Positions 9,357-17,792 of a stretch of DNA of 64,000 bases are shown in pieces (position 1 is the stretch's first letter; the number at the start of each line of letters is the position of its first letter). A program made the translations under genes and the position numbers. This stretch comes from Syntrophales bacterium (GTDB taxonomy: Bacteria; Desulfobacterota; Syntrophia; Syntrophales; PHBD01), in NCBI GenBank assembly GCA_035363115.1, contig DAOSEM010000001.1:558001-622000 (forward strand), written 5' to 3'. The notes below the pieces were generated by a model, which worked only from the letters and a program-made list of their open reading frames with translations, did no database searches and was not told where the DNA came from.

Positions 9357-9496
9357 ATGAAGATGGGTGTCAGAGACGAAGACCTTAACTTTTTTTCTGC
9401 CCCAGCCAAATCTTCGGGTTCTTCGCGCCGCCCGTGAACACTGGCGAGTCGGAATGGATCCATCGTTCAAATCTGTCCCCTTTTCCACTTTTGTGT

Positions 9497-9528
9497 GGTA
9501 AGCCACGCCTTACCGGCGGTTGCGCCGG
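9497..9528 (+). other. Two overlapping hairpins in the ftsY leader
   Basis: GGTAAG pairs with CTTACC (9497-9514). CCGGCG pairs with CGCCGG around a GTTG loop (9513-9528). The two stems share two bases, so they compete at their junction. No T-run follows, so neither is a classical terminator. They lie 26 bases before the ftsY ATG. Confidence 0.4.
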
Positions 9529-9553
9529 CATCTTCTTTCGGTACAGGTATTCT

Positions 9554-10492
9554 ATGGGATTGTTCGATCGCAAAAAAAACGGATTTTTCGACAAGCTGAA
9601 GTCGGGGCTGGAAAAGACAAAGAAGCTCCTCCTTACCGATGTGGACGACCTGATCCTCGGGGCGAAGGTCATCGACCAGAAGCTCTACGACGACATCGAA
9701 GAGGCTCTCATCATGGCCGACGTGGGACCCACCTTCGCCCACGAGCTGATCGAGCGGATGCAGGAGCAGGTGAAGCGCAAGCAACTGACCCAGCCGGAAC
9801 TCCTCAAGAGGGTCCTCCGGGAGTCCATGGAGGAGATCCTCGTGTCCGGTACGGCGCCTCCCGTCTCCGCGCCTGCCGGCGGCTCCCTCGTCATCATGGT
9901 CATCGGGGTGAACGGGACCGGGAAGACGACCACCATCGGCAAGCTGGCGAGGGCCTACAAGGGCGAAGGAAAGGACGTGATCCTGGTGGCGGCCGACACG
10001 TTCCGGGCCGCCGCTATCGAGCAGCTCGAGGTCTGGGCGAACCGGACGGGATCTCCCCTGGTGAAGCAGCAGGCCGGGGCCGATCCCTCGGCGGTGGTCT
10101 TCGACGCCATGAAGGCGGCCTCGTCGGGCAAACAGCAGGTGGTCATCATCGACACGGCGGGACGGCTCCACACGAAGGTCAACCTCATGGAGGAGCTGAA
10201 GAAGATGAAGCGGATCATGAGCCGCGAGCTGCCCGGCGCGCCTCAAGAGACCTACCTCGTCCTGGACGCCACGACGGGGCAGAACGCCGTTTCGCAGGCC
10301 AAACTCTTTCATGAAGAGATCGGCGTCAGCGGGATCATCCTGACGAAACTCGACGGGACCGCCAAGGGCGGCGTGGTGATTCGCATCGCCCGGGAACTGA
10401 AGATTCCCATCCGGTATGTCGGGGTCGGCGAGGGGCTGGACGACCTGCGGCCCTTTGACGCTGCGGAATTCGTGGAGGCGCTGTTCGACTGA
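9554..10492 (+). CDS. ftsY: Signal recognition particle receptor FtsY
   Basis: FtsY is the membrane-associated GTPase that docks SRP-bound ribosomes at the Sec translocon. The 312-residue protein has a short amphipathic N-terminus (MGLFDRKKNGFFDKL), a helical N domain, and a G domain with GVNGTGKTTTIGKLA near residue 120, DTAGR, and TKLDGTAKGG. It ends with the usual GVGEGLDDLRPFD motif. The long acidic A domain of E. coli FtsY is absent, as in many bacteria. The frame is open further upstream (to 9434), but that stretch looks non-coding. The ATG at 9554 gives the expected family N-terminus. Confidence 0.96.
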   Translation: MGLFDRKKNGFFDKLKSGLEKTKKLLLTDVDDLILGAKVIDQKLYDDIEEALIMADVGPTFAHELIERMQEQVKRKQLTQPELLKRVLRESMEEILVSGTAPPVSAPAGGSLVIMVIGVNGTGKTTTIGKLARAYKGEGKDVILVAADTFRAAAIEQLEVWANRTGSPLVKQQAGADPSAVVFDAMKAASSGKQQVVIIDTAGRLHTKVNLMEELKKMKRIMSRELPGAPQETYLVLDATTGQNAVSQAKLFHEEIGVSGIILTKLDGTAKGGVVIRIARELKIPIRYVGVGEGLDDLRPFDAAEFVEALFD

Positions 10493-10543
10493 GATTCCCG
10501 GCCGGACAGGGATCAAGGCCGGGGAGGAACGGAGGCGAAGAGG

Positions 10544-11200
10544 GTGGAGCGCATCTTTGCCATCGGAGACATCCACGGCTGCCGCTCCCTCCTGGAGGAG
10601 CTCCTGGACAGGCTCGAACTGCGACCGGAGACGGACACCGTCGTTTTTATCGGGGATTACATTGACCGGGGGCCGGATTCCCGGGGAGTCGTCGAGACCG
10701 TACTGGCGCTCCGGCGGCGGATCCCGAAGGTCGTCTGCCTGATGGGGAACCACGAGCGGATGTTCCTGGACTACCTTGAAGATCCTGCTGCTGCGGCGAT
10801 GTTCCTGGGAAACGGCGGGGTTGCGACGCTCCGCTCCTACGGGCTCTGGAAGGGGGAACCGGTGGGGATCGGCGATCTTCCGGAGGAGCACCGGCACTTC
10901 TTCTCCTCGCTGTCCCTCTGGCATGAGACGGAGCGGTATCTCTTCGTCCACGCGGGCCTGCGGCCGGGGATTCCCCTGGCGGAGCAGGATCCCTGGGATC
11001 TCGTCTGGATCCGGCGGGAGTTCATCCATTCGTCGGCGTCCTTCGGCAAGACGGTCGTCTTCGGCCACACCCCGTTGCCGGAACCTTACGTGGACGGGAC
11101 CAAGATCGGCATCGACACCGGGGCGGTCTACGGCGGCCCGCTGACCTGCGTGGAACTGCCGGCGATGCGGTTCCACACGGCGCGAGGAGCATCGAATTGA
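10544..11200 (+). CDS. PP2A-like serine/threonine phosphatase / metallophosphoesterase
   Basis: The 218-residue protein has the full metallophosphoesterase motif set: GDIHG near the start, GDYIDRGPDS, GNHE, a His in FVHAG, and FGHTP near the C-terminus. This arrangement is shared by bacterial PrpA/PrpB-type Ser/Thr phosphatases and by symmetrical Ap4A hydrolases. GDYIDRGPDS favours the phosphatase group, but the substrate cannot be fixed from sequence. The start is a GTG with GGAGG eight bases upstream (10531-10535). Its stop overlaps the TTG start of the next gene, so the two are probably translationally coupled. Confidence 0.88.
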   Translation: MERIFAIGDIHGCRSLLEELLDRLELRPETDTVVFIGDYIDRGPDSRGVVETVLALRRRIPKVVCLMGNHERMFLDYLEDPAAAAMFLGNGGVATLRSYGLWKGEPVGIGDLPEEHRHFFSSLSLWHETERYLFVHAGLRPGIPLAEQDPWDLVWIRREFIHSSASFGKTVVFGHTPLPEPYVDGTKIGIDTGAVYGGPLTCVELPAMRFHTARGASN

Positions 11201-12102
11201 CCCAGCCATTGATCCTGGAGTGCATTCCCAATTTCAGTGAAGGACGGGACCGGCAGGCCATGGAGGCCGTGGCGGCCGCCCTGGACGACTTCCCGGGAAT
11301 CCGGCGCCTGGACCTGTGCCTGGACCGGGACCATCACCGCAGCGTCCTCACGTTCCTGGGGGAGCCCGAGGCGATGGTACAGGGCGCCCTGGCTGTCTGC
11401 AGGCGTGCCCTGGAGCGGATCGACATGCGGGACCACCGGGGTGGCCACCCCCGGATCGGGGCGGTGGACGTGATTCCCTTTGTGCCCCTGGGTGGGGCCG
11501 GGATGGACGTTGCCGTGGAGGCGGCTCGACGTTTCGGGACCGCCTTTGGGGACGAGTGCGGGGTGCCCGTCTTCTTCTACGGCGAGGCGGCCCTCAAGCC
11601 GGAGCGGCGTTCGTTGCCGCAGTTGCGGCGGGGAGGCTACGAGGGACTGCGGGAACGGATGAAGGATCCGGCGTGGCGGCCCGATGCGGGGCCTGCGTCT
11701 TTCAACGAACGGTCCGGGGCCTCTGCGGTGGGCGCCCGGATGCCGCTGGTGGCCTTCAATGTAAACCTGGATTCGAATGACATGCACCTGGCCCGCCGGA
11801 TCGCCGGCAGGATCCGGGAGTCCGGGGGCGGCCTGCCCGCCCTGCGGGCCATTGGGGTGTTTCTGGAGAGCCGGGGTATCGCCCAGGTGTCTATGAACCT
11901 GACGGACTGGCGGGTAACCCCCGTCCGCGCCGCCTTCGAGGCGGTGAAAGCGGCGGCGGTGGAAGCGGGCGTCGGCGTTCTGGAGTCGGAGCTGATCGGC
12001 CTTGCACCCCGGGGCGCCTTCGCGGGCGTTGATCCCGGAGAGATCAAGCTGGTGGAGTTCAGCGAGAAGCGTTTTCTCGAGTCGCACCTGCCCGGGTCCT
12101 GA
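11197..12102 (+). CDS. Glutamate formimidoyltransferase (FTCD N-domain type)
   Basis: The 301-residue protein matches the formiminotransferase half of FTCD. The N-terminus reads ECIPNFSEGRD, followed by DRDHHRSV, the conserved DHRGGHPRIGAVDVIPF, and near the C-terminus VSMNLTD and ELIGLAPRGAF. The enzyme moves a formimino group from formiminoglutamate to tetrahydrofolate in histidine breakdown. It is a single-function version with no cyclodeaminase domain. The TTG start overlaps the stop of the phosphatase gene. Its last 44 bases overlap the convergent hypB gene. Confidence 0.9.
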   Translation: MTQPLILECIPNFSEGRDRQAMEAVAAALDDFPGIRRLDLCLDRDHHRSVLTFLGEPEAMVQGALAVCRRALERIDMRDHRGGHPRIGAVDVIPFVPLGGAGMDVAVEAARRFGTAFGDECGVPVFFYGEAALKPERRSLPQLRRGGYEGLRERMKDPAWRPDAGPASFNERSGASAVGARMPLVAFNVNLDSNDMHLARRIAGRIRESGGGLPALRAIGVFLESRGIAQVSMNLTDWRVTPVRAAFEAVKAAAVEAGVGVLESELIGLAPRGAFAGVDPGEIKLVEFSEKRFLESHLPGS

Positions 12103-12739
12103 GCCAGTCGATCCAGGCGTCGAGGCCCGCCCCGGTGCGGCAGGAGACCTCCAGGACCGGCGCCTTGGCGTTCAGCCGCGCCACCCGTTCCCGGAATGCC
12201 GGGACGTTGAAATCCGACCCTTCCAGATAGTCCGTCTTGTTCAGGATCACCACGTCACAGACGCTGAACATCAGGGGGTATTTCAGGGGCTTGTCGTCGC
12301 CCTCGGGGACGCTCAGGATCATGGCGTTCTTTGTGGCCCCGGTGTCCACCTCGGCGGGGCAGACGAGGTTTCCCACGTTCTCGATGACGATCAGGTCCAG
12401 GTTTGCCAGGTCCAGCTCATTCAGGGCCAGGCGGATCATGGAGGCGTCAAGATGGCAGAAGCCTCCCGTCCGGAGCTGGACCGCCGGGATTCCCTCCCGG
12501 GAGACCGTCTCGGCGTCCACGATGGAGTCGATGTCGCCCTCGATGACGGCGATCCGGAACTCCTCCCGGAGCCGGCGGAGGGTCTGGACGATCAGGCTCG
12601 TCTTGCCCGATCCCGGGGAGGACATCAGGTTCAGGAGGAACACCCCCCGCCGCTTCAGGTCCGCCCGGATCTCCTCCGCCAGGGCCGTGTTGTCCGCCAG
12701 GATTTCCTCCTTGATTTCGACCAGCCGGATCTCGGCCAT
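12059..12739 (-). CDS. hypB: Hydrogenase/urease nickel chaperone GTPase HypB
   Basis: HypB is the GTPase that works with HypA to insert nickel into [NiFe] hydrogenase. The 226-residue protein carries Walker A SPGSGKTS (residues 41-48), EGDIDS, the metal-site motif GGFCHLDASM, ENVGNLVCP, and NKTD for guanine recognition. It lacks both the N-terminal CxxCGC nickel site of E. coli HypB and any His-rich tail, so it is the short form. Its ATG overlaps the hypA stop by one base. The 3' end overlaps the convergent formimidoyltransferase gene by 44 bases. No hydrogenase structural gene is in the window. Confidence 0.95.
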   Translation of the reverse strand: MAEIRLVEIKEEILADNTALAEEIRADLKRRGVFLLNLMSSPGSGKTSLIVQTLRRLREEFRIAVIEGDIDSIVDAETVSREGIPAVQLRTGGFCHLDASMIRLALNELDLANLDLIVIENVGNLVCPAEVDTGATKNAMILSVPEGDDKPLKYPLMFSVCDVVILNKTDYLEGSDFNVPAFRERVARLNAKAPVLEVSCRTGAGLDAWIDWLRTRAGATRENASR

Positions 12740-13089
12740 CAGATCACCTCCATGTTCTCGATGAAATATTCCCGACCGGCGATGAGGGCGGGCCGGTCGG
12801 CGCCGCAGTCGGGGCAGCGGATCTCCGCCTCCTGGCGGATGTCCGCCCCGAATTCCACGCCGCAGCCGGAGCAGCGGAAGCGCACCGGTATCTTTTGAAT
12901 CTTGAGCACCGCCCCCTCCGCCAGGGTCCCCTTGCTGACGTAGTCGAAGTAGCGCTGCATCCAGTCCTCGATCAGATCGCTCAGTTCCCCTACTTTCAGG
13001 TGAATGGCCACGATCTTCCGGACGCGGTTCCTCTCGGCGTGGCCGAGGACGATCTTCAGGACGCTTTCCATGACGGGGAGTTCGTGCAT
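12739..13089 (-). CDS. hypA: Hydrogenase nickel incorporation protein HypA
   Basis: The 116-residue protein starts MHELPVMESV. The N-terminal MHE motif provides the nickel ligand. Two CxxC pairs (CSGC and CPDC) form the structural zinc site, and residues from the middle onward (KIQKIPVRFRC) match the family. It works as a pair with HypB, to which it is coupled by a one-base stop/start overlap. The gene is divergent from the XRE-ImmA/IrrE gene, and the 265 bp between them should hold both promoters. Confidence 0.94.
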   Translation of the reverse strand: MHELPVMESVLKIVLGHAERNRVRKIVAIHLKVGELSDLIEDWMQRYFDYVSKGTLAEGAVLKIQKIPVRFRCSGCGVEFGADIRQEAEIRCPDCGADRPALIAGREYFIENMEVI

Positions 13090-13294
13090 GACGGCCTCAA
13101 CGGCTGGTGGTGATGGGGGCAGGAGTTCCTTCCGGGGCCTGTTTAGGCCGGGGACTCTGCTTCGCTGCTTCCGGAGCGGTTTCCGTCCCGGGTCTCATCC
13201 GGTATCAGAAAGGGTGCCGGAAGGGAAGGATGAAAATGGAGACGCAGGTTTGGCCTGACATTGACACGTAATCAATTAAAAATTCTTATCTTGC

Positions 13295-13324
13295 TTGACA
13301 TGAAACATAATATTCGTTAATGTT
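13295..13324 (+). promoter_or_regulatory. Promoter with overlapping dyad operator before XRE-ImmA/IrrE gene
   Basis: TTGACA (13295-13300) and TAATGT (13318-13323) are 17 bases apart. An inverted repeat AACAT...ATGTT (13304-13308 and 13320-13324) covers the -10 region. This suggests autorepression by the downstream helix-turn-helix protein. Prediction only. Confidence 0.6.
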
Positions 13325-13354
13325 CTTCCGTCAACAAATGAAGGAGCCCTTCCC

Positions 13355-14482
13355 ATGACCAAAGAAGAACTCGCATCCCGCCTGAAAACAGCCCGTGAAG
13401 CGGCAGGCCTGTCGCTCAGCGAGGCCTCCAAACGACTGGGCTTTCCCAGCTATCAGACGTTGAGCAACATCGAAGGCGGACAGCGCGAAGTCAAAGTTTC
13501 CGAACTGGCCCGCTTTGCCCGAACGTATTTCTGTAATCTTGGAGATTTCCTCTCGGGTGAGCCGACAACAAAGGATTGCGCAGTTCTGTGGCGAAACCCG
13601 CCTGCGACAAGCGACAAGAAAAAGGAAGCGGAGAGGGAGATCTTTCATCTTTGCGAGCAGTACCATACGCTGGAGCGGTTGCTGCGAGTCAGGACTGAAA
13701 AGGGATTCGTGGAGGTGACGCGCGAGTCGGTTCGGAACAATGCCACGATCGGCCGTCTGGCCAAAGAAATCAGGGGCATGATGGGTCTCGGCAAGAGGCC
13801 GGCCTGTTCGCTCCATAAGGTCCTGGAACAGGAATACGGAGTCAAAATCATCTATTATCCACTTGCCTGCGGTTCCGCTGCATCCATGGTGCATCCGGAC
13901 ATGGGAAAAGCTGTTGTCATCAATGCGAACGAAGCCCCCTGGCGCCGGAATTATGACCTCGCCCATGAACTCTTTCACCTGATCTTGTGGAAGGCTTTCT
14001 CACCGGAGGAAATGAACGACGCCCTCTTTTTTGACGATGTAGAGAAAAAAGCGGACAAGTTCGCTTCCATGCTGCTCCTTCCGGAAGACGAGATCCGTCG
14101 GGTGATTGAGCAGATCATCGAAAACAACAAACAACTTACGTATTCTGACATCGTCGACGTGGCCGTCGAATTCGGAGTGTCGGCAAAGGCGCTTCTTTAC
14201 CGCCTTGCTTTCATCAATCTCATCAAATGGGAAACGGCCGATTCCATCGCCAAGAACGAAGAACTGGCAGAGGTGAGCCGGGAAAAGCGCTCAAAGGATG
14301 TAAAGCCGATTCAATCCGAACGCTTCACCAATCTCGCCATCCGTTGCCTGCGGAAGGGGCTGATTTCAAGGGGGAAGTTCGCCGAACTGCTGAACATCGA
14401 CCGCAGCGACATCGATGATTTCATAGAAAAATCGGGCCTGATGGAGTCGGAGGGGAAAACGATTGAAATTATGGCTACTTGA
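13355..14482 (+). CDS. XRE-type DNA-binding protein with ImmA/IrrE metallopeptidase domain
   Basis: This 375-residue protein has an N-terminal helix-turn-helix (residues about 5-65; LSLSEASKRLGFPSYQTLSNIEGG) and a COG2856 ImmA/IrrE domain. The zinc motif HELFH is at residues 204-208, with the third ligand probably E230 in the segment ending LLLP. ImmA/IrrE proteases cleave repressors or regulators, and the fused HTH targets the protein to DNA. The C-terminal 100 residues are helical and unassigned. The next gene overlaps its last 20 bases in another frame, so the pair is coupled. This XRE-ImmA/IrrE plus PIN layout is like toxin-antitoxin or phage-regulatory modules. Confidence 0.88.
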   Translation: MTKEELASRLKTAREAAGLSLSEASKRLGFPSYQTLSNIEGGQREVKVSELARFARTYFCNLGDFLSGEPTTKDCAVLWRNPPATSDKKKEAEREIFHLCEQYHTLERLLRVRTEKGFVEVTRESVRNNATIGRLAKEIRGMMGLGKRPACSLHKVLEQEYGVKIIYYPLACGSAASMVHPDMGKAVVINANEAPWRRNYDLAHELFHLILWKAFSPEEMNDALFFDDVEKKADKFASMLLLPEDEIRRVIEQIIENNKQLTYSDIVDVAVEFGVSAKALLYRLAFINLIKWETADSIAKNEELAEVSREKRSKDVKPIQSERFTNLAIRCLRKGLISRGKFAELLNIDRSDIDDFIEKSGLMESEGKTIEIMAT

Positions 14483-14969
14483 TGCCGACATCCTCATTGA
14501 TTTCCTGTCGCTCGACATTCTCGACAAACTGGTAAAGATACACGAGATTCATGCAGCATCATCGGTCATCGAGGAGGTCAAGTTTTTTAAGCGGGATGGC
14601 AAAAAATACGCCGTTTCGTTTCGTGAAACATATGTCAATACCGGTCTGATCAAGGAATTAAGCGCATCAACGGATGATGCAGCCGTTCTTCTGAGTAGGC
14701 TTTCCCAAACCAACCCCTTCAATATCCACCCCGGAGAGATCGAATCCCTGGCAATACTGATCAGGGAAGGCAGCCTCACTTTCTGCACCTGTGATGCCGC
14801 CGCGATAAGGACGCTGCCTCTCCTGGATCTTGCAGAACGTGGGATTTCTGCCGAAGAATTGCTCAGAAAGTCAGGGTTGTTGAAGCCAGGACTGAAAGAG
14901 AGGCATACTGAAAGTTTCTTTATGAACAATATTGCGATTGGGAGGGAACAGAATATATATAACTTTTAG
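14463..14969 (+). CDS. PIN-like domain protein
   Basis: A 168-residue protein with TTG start overlapping the upstream gene by 20 bases. It has the acidic pattern of a PIN nuclease fold: LLDADILIDF (D7/D9), SSVIEEVK (E37/E38), HPGEIESLAIL (E92/E94) and CTCDAAAI (D111). PIN proteins are usually Mg-dependent RNases and often toxins. Coupling to an HTH-protease suggests that partner controls it. No separate small antitoxin gene is visible. Confidence 0.75.
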   Translation: MKLWLLDADILIDFLSLDILDKLVKIHEIHAASSVIEEVKFFKRDGKKYAVSFRETYVNTGLIKELSASTDDAAVLLSRLSQTNPFNIHPGEIESLAILIREGSLTFCTCDAAAIRTLPLLDLAERGISAEELLRKSGLLKPGLKERHTESFFMNNIAIGREQNIYNF

Positions 14970-15053
14970 TTTGTAAAATCGGAGCAATGAAGATTTTTAT
15001 ATTGTGTATTGCCGAAGATTGAAATGATATGGCTTAAGGATCGGAAGTAGAAA

Positions 15054-15857
15054 ATGTTTACCGTTTCACATACAAATGTCCTTTCTACATATCTGTCTGA
15101 TTGGATCATAAAGATCAGACTGTTGCATCAACATAGAAAACCTAAAATGATCGTTTCAAATTACCTTCATGTATTCCGGGCAATTGCTACATGCGAACGA
15201 GACATAAACACGCTTCTTCGCCTTATTGATGAAAGACTTTTTATCCTTGAAAAGCGATCCATTCCAACAATCGAAACAATCAATAAAATGAACTTTATTG
15301 TTGACGTAGAAACCGTTGTTCTGTTGAAAGCTTTGTATTATGAAATAAGAATTTATCTTGATGCTATTTCAGGGGTGATTAGATGTTTTCACTGTAAACA
15401 AAACCTTCCTAAGAGTTTCAGTAACCTTCTTAAAAAGCAAGCGACGCAGAAAATACCAGTTGACTTATCGCGGGTTTTATCTTCTGCGTCCAAGTGGTTC
15501 AATGATTTCAAGGAAACCCGTGACAATTTAGTTCACAATTATGAAGATTTCCTACTCTTATTCGAACAGAAGGGTGTCCATCATGCAAGAATATATAAAA
15601 ATCAAGATAACAAAGCTTTTGATTATGGATTAATAAAACCTTGTATTGGTATATTGCTTAATAATATTCAGGTTATGATAGATAACCTCTTGGATTATTT
15701 CGATGGTAAATTTCTCGACTGGTTTGGATTTGTTCTATCACCCAATTCGCGAAATAGGACCATTTCTTCAAATGGATTTATTTTATATTGGGCTAATAAA
15801 TATGGCGGATACAAGCATGCATCGCTTTATATTGATGGCGAGCACATCAATCAGTAA
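15054..15857 (+). CDS. Unknown protein with HEPN-like Rx4H motif
   Basis: The 267-residue, AT-rich gene has no family I recognise. The product is mostly helical with no signal peptide. The segment TRDNLVHNYED contains R156-D-N-L-V-H161, an Rx4H with a polar residue after the Arg. That is the catalytic pattern of HEPN RNases and of AbiV/DUF4145-like proteins. A CxxC pair sits at C111/C114 (CFHC). It lies in an island with two further genes carrying related motifs. HEPN assignment is an inference from the motif and helical character. Confidence 0.6.
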   Translation: MFTVSHTNVLSTYLSDWIIKIRLLHQHRKPKMIVSNYLHVFRAIATCERDINTLLRLIDERLFILEKRSIPTIETINKMNFIVDVETVVLLKALYYEIRIYLDAISGVIRCFHCKQNLPKSFSNLLKKQATQKIPVDLSRVLSSASKWFNDFKETRDNLVHNYEDFLLLFEQKGVHHARIYKNQDNKAFDYGLIKPCIGILLNNIQVMIDNLLDYFDGKFLDWFGFVLSPNSRNRTISSNGFILYWANKYGGYKHASLYIDGEHINQ

Positions 15858-15965
15858 GGGGAATTAACTAAAAGTCATGATGTATAGTTTGTGTTTTATA
15901 CATATTATCCTATCTGATATGGGTACAAATATAGATGACAACTTGATGAGTTCGAGGGGTGGAAA

Positions 15966-16613
15966 ATGCATAATTATCAGAAGGATATAGCAGATCAGAT
16001 CGACTTAATGCCTATTGATCAAGCACGTATGATGATTGCTTCTGGTCGATTTGGAAGTATAGGTAGTCCAGCTCATGCGTTTGCATCTTCATGGCTTTCT
16101 GCCAGAGAAGCCAATCTGCGAGATGCCAGAGAGAAAGATCTTGAAATCAAGTATCAAGCGGGAGAGCCGCTATTAACAGTAGATGCATGGAAAGCAATTG
16201 AGAAGGAATATGGTATAACAAAAAGGTCCTTTGCAAAGAAGATAAACTTCATTCAAGATCAATTCAAACGAATAGTAATTTTTCGTGATATAGCACAAGC
16301 TTATTTATTGGCTAATCATGGATTTAATAAACCTTCAGTTATTTTAGCTGGAGGCGTAATCGAAGAACTACTTAGGCTTTATCTTTCATGTAAGAACGTA
16401 AATCCGTCTAAGAACAAATTGGATGCCTACATAAAAGCTTGTGAGGATAATGGACTTCTTAAATCGGCTATTCATAAACTTGCAGATTCAGTAAGACAAT
16501 TTCGTAATATAGTACATTTAGAAAGAGAATCTTCAGCAAAACACACTATTTCGAAAGCCACAGCAAAAGGAGCTCTTTCGTCGGTGTTTACAATAGCAAA
16601 CGACTTAACATAG
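15966..16613 (+). CDS. Unknown protein with HEPN-like R..RNxxH motif
   Basis: A 215-residue protein with AT-rich DNA and a GAGGGGTGGAAA run before the ATG. The C-terminal half reads like a helical HEPN/DUF4145-type domain: a FRDIAQAYLL helix, a VIEELLRLYL helix, then SVRQFRNIVHLERE. This gives R177-x6-H184, or R180-N-I-V-H184. The N-terminal 100 residues are charged and unassigned. No enzyme activity can be named with confidence. Confidence 0.6.
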   Translation: MHNYQKDIADQIDLMPIDQARMMIASGRFGSIGSPAHAFASSWLSAREANLRDAREKDLEIKYQAGEPLLTVDAWKAIEKEYGITKRSFAKKINFIQDQFKRIVIFRDIAQAYLLANHGFNKPSVILAGGVIEELLRLYLSCKNVNPSKNKLDAYIKACEDNGLLKSAIHKLADSVRQFRNIVHLERESSAKHTISKATAKGALSSVFTIANDLT

Positions 16614-16741
16614 AGGAGCACGATCCTAATTAAATGTATCTAATTTGGAGAATAATTACGACGGGTGTAGACGATGGGTATGGGATATACGGAAGAAAAT
16701 AATGGGCGAAGAAACAAGATAGAGTGTGATGATGGTTTTTT

Positions 16742-17677
16742 ATGAAGACAATTGCAGAACTTGAACGAGAAATACGCAATTACATCAATAATCCTCGAAA
16801 GCAATACGCTTTGATTCAGAACAAGGCAGCATGGAATATGCTGTGCAGCTGTCTTGACCTAATCGATGATACAGAACTTGCTATTGAAGCATATGAATTG
16901 GCCCCAGAGCCTGATGATCAAAGAGGGAAATACCTTCTTACTTATGGAATATTACAGAGTTTATTCTTGCAGCAAGATGCAGTCTGTAATCTTTGTGAGG
17001 CTTTGAATATTGAATATTCACCAGATATGATCTTAAGGCAAATCAGAGAAATTAGAAATGATAGTATTGGACATCCCACGAAGCGAGGTGGAGGGCAAGG
17101 TAAAGCCTTCAATTTCATTTCAAGGACAAGCATGAGTAAGAAAAGTTTCCAATTAATGACAACTTATGCAAATGGTCAATCACCACTATTCCGAACTATT
17201 AATATATCATCTCTCATCAGGAAACAGCAAAAAATACTAATGCTGGTGCTGGTCAATGTCCTTAAAATGCTTGATAGAGAGGAGGCTGAGCATAAAGCCA
17301 TGCTTAGAGAGGATTGTATAATAGATGCTTTCCCTTCTGTCCTGAATTATTATTTTGAAAAGTTATATGAAGCAGCACATGGGAGTATACCTGCAGAATT
17401 TGGTTCCATTCACATTAAGCTTATTTCGGAGGTTCTAGAGGAATTCAAAAGAAAGTTGGATAAAAGGGGAATACTCTATGCGTATGACTCAATAAAGTAC
17501 AATCTAGACTTACTTGTATACCCGATTGCGCAACTAAAGGCATATTTTGCTGAGCCCAGTTCATCTGATCTAAATAATAAGAGCGCCCATATCTTTATAT
17601 ACTTTATAAAGTGTCATGTTGAGGAGATAAAGAAAATGGCAGAAGAATTGGACGGACAATATAACGATGAAGCATGA
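16742..17677 (+). CDS. Unknown helical protein with RNxxxGH motif
   Basis: A 311-residue protein encoded in AT-rich DNA. The segment REIRNDSIGHPTKRGG (R105 to H111, Rx5H) again has the HEPN-like pattern. The rest is helical and unassigned, with no signal peptide or membrane segment. The ATG at 16742 has no strong ribosome site. It is the last of three consecutive unknown genes. GC content rises sharply downstream at the GNAT gene, marking the island end near 17.8 kb. Confidence 0.6.
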   Translation: MKTIAELEREIRNYINNPRKQYALIQNKAAWNMLCSCLDLIDDTELAIEAYELAPEPDDQRGKYLLTYGILQSLFLQQDAVCNLCEALNIEYSPDMILRQIREIRNDSIGHPTKRGGGQGKAFNFISRTSMSKKSFQLMTTYANGQSPLFRTINISSLIRKQQKILMLVLVNVLKMLDREEAEHKAMLREDCIIDAFPSVLNYYFEKLYEAAHGSIPAEFGSIHIKLISEVLEEFKRKLDKRGILYAYDSIKYNLDLLVYPIAQLKAYFAEPSSSDLNNKSAHIFIYFIKCHVEEIKKMAEELDGQYNDEA

Positions 17678-17792
17678 ACAGATATGTATATATTTTATTT
17701 GCCAGAGTTTTCTAAAGTGTGTCTTTATTAATGTTATTTGTGATGGGAGTCAACCTTGAATATTATATACTTTTGTTAATAAGGAGTTCTAT

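Noticed and set aside
9385..9500. Remnant of a mobile element before ftsY (segments like ATCTGTCCCC seen near such elements)
   Set aside because: Only a short string resembles an element end. No partner end or transposase is visible.
13131..13150. GGCCT-GTTT-AGGCC hairpin upstream of hypA as a terminator
   Set aside because: The stem is only five base pairs and no T-run follows on either strand.
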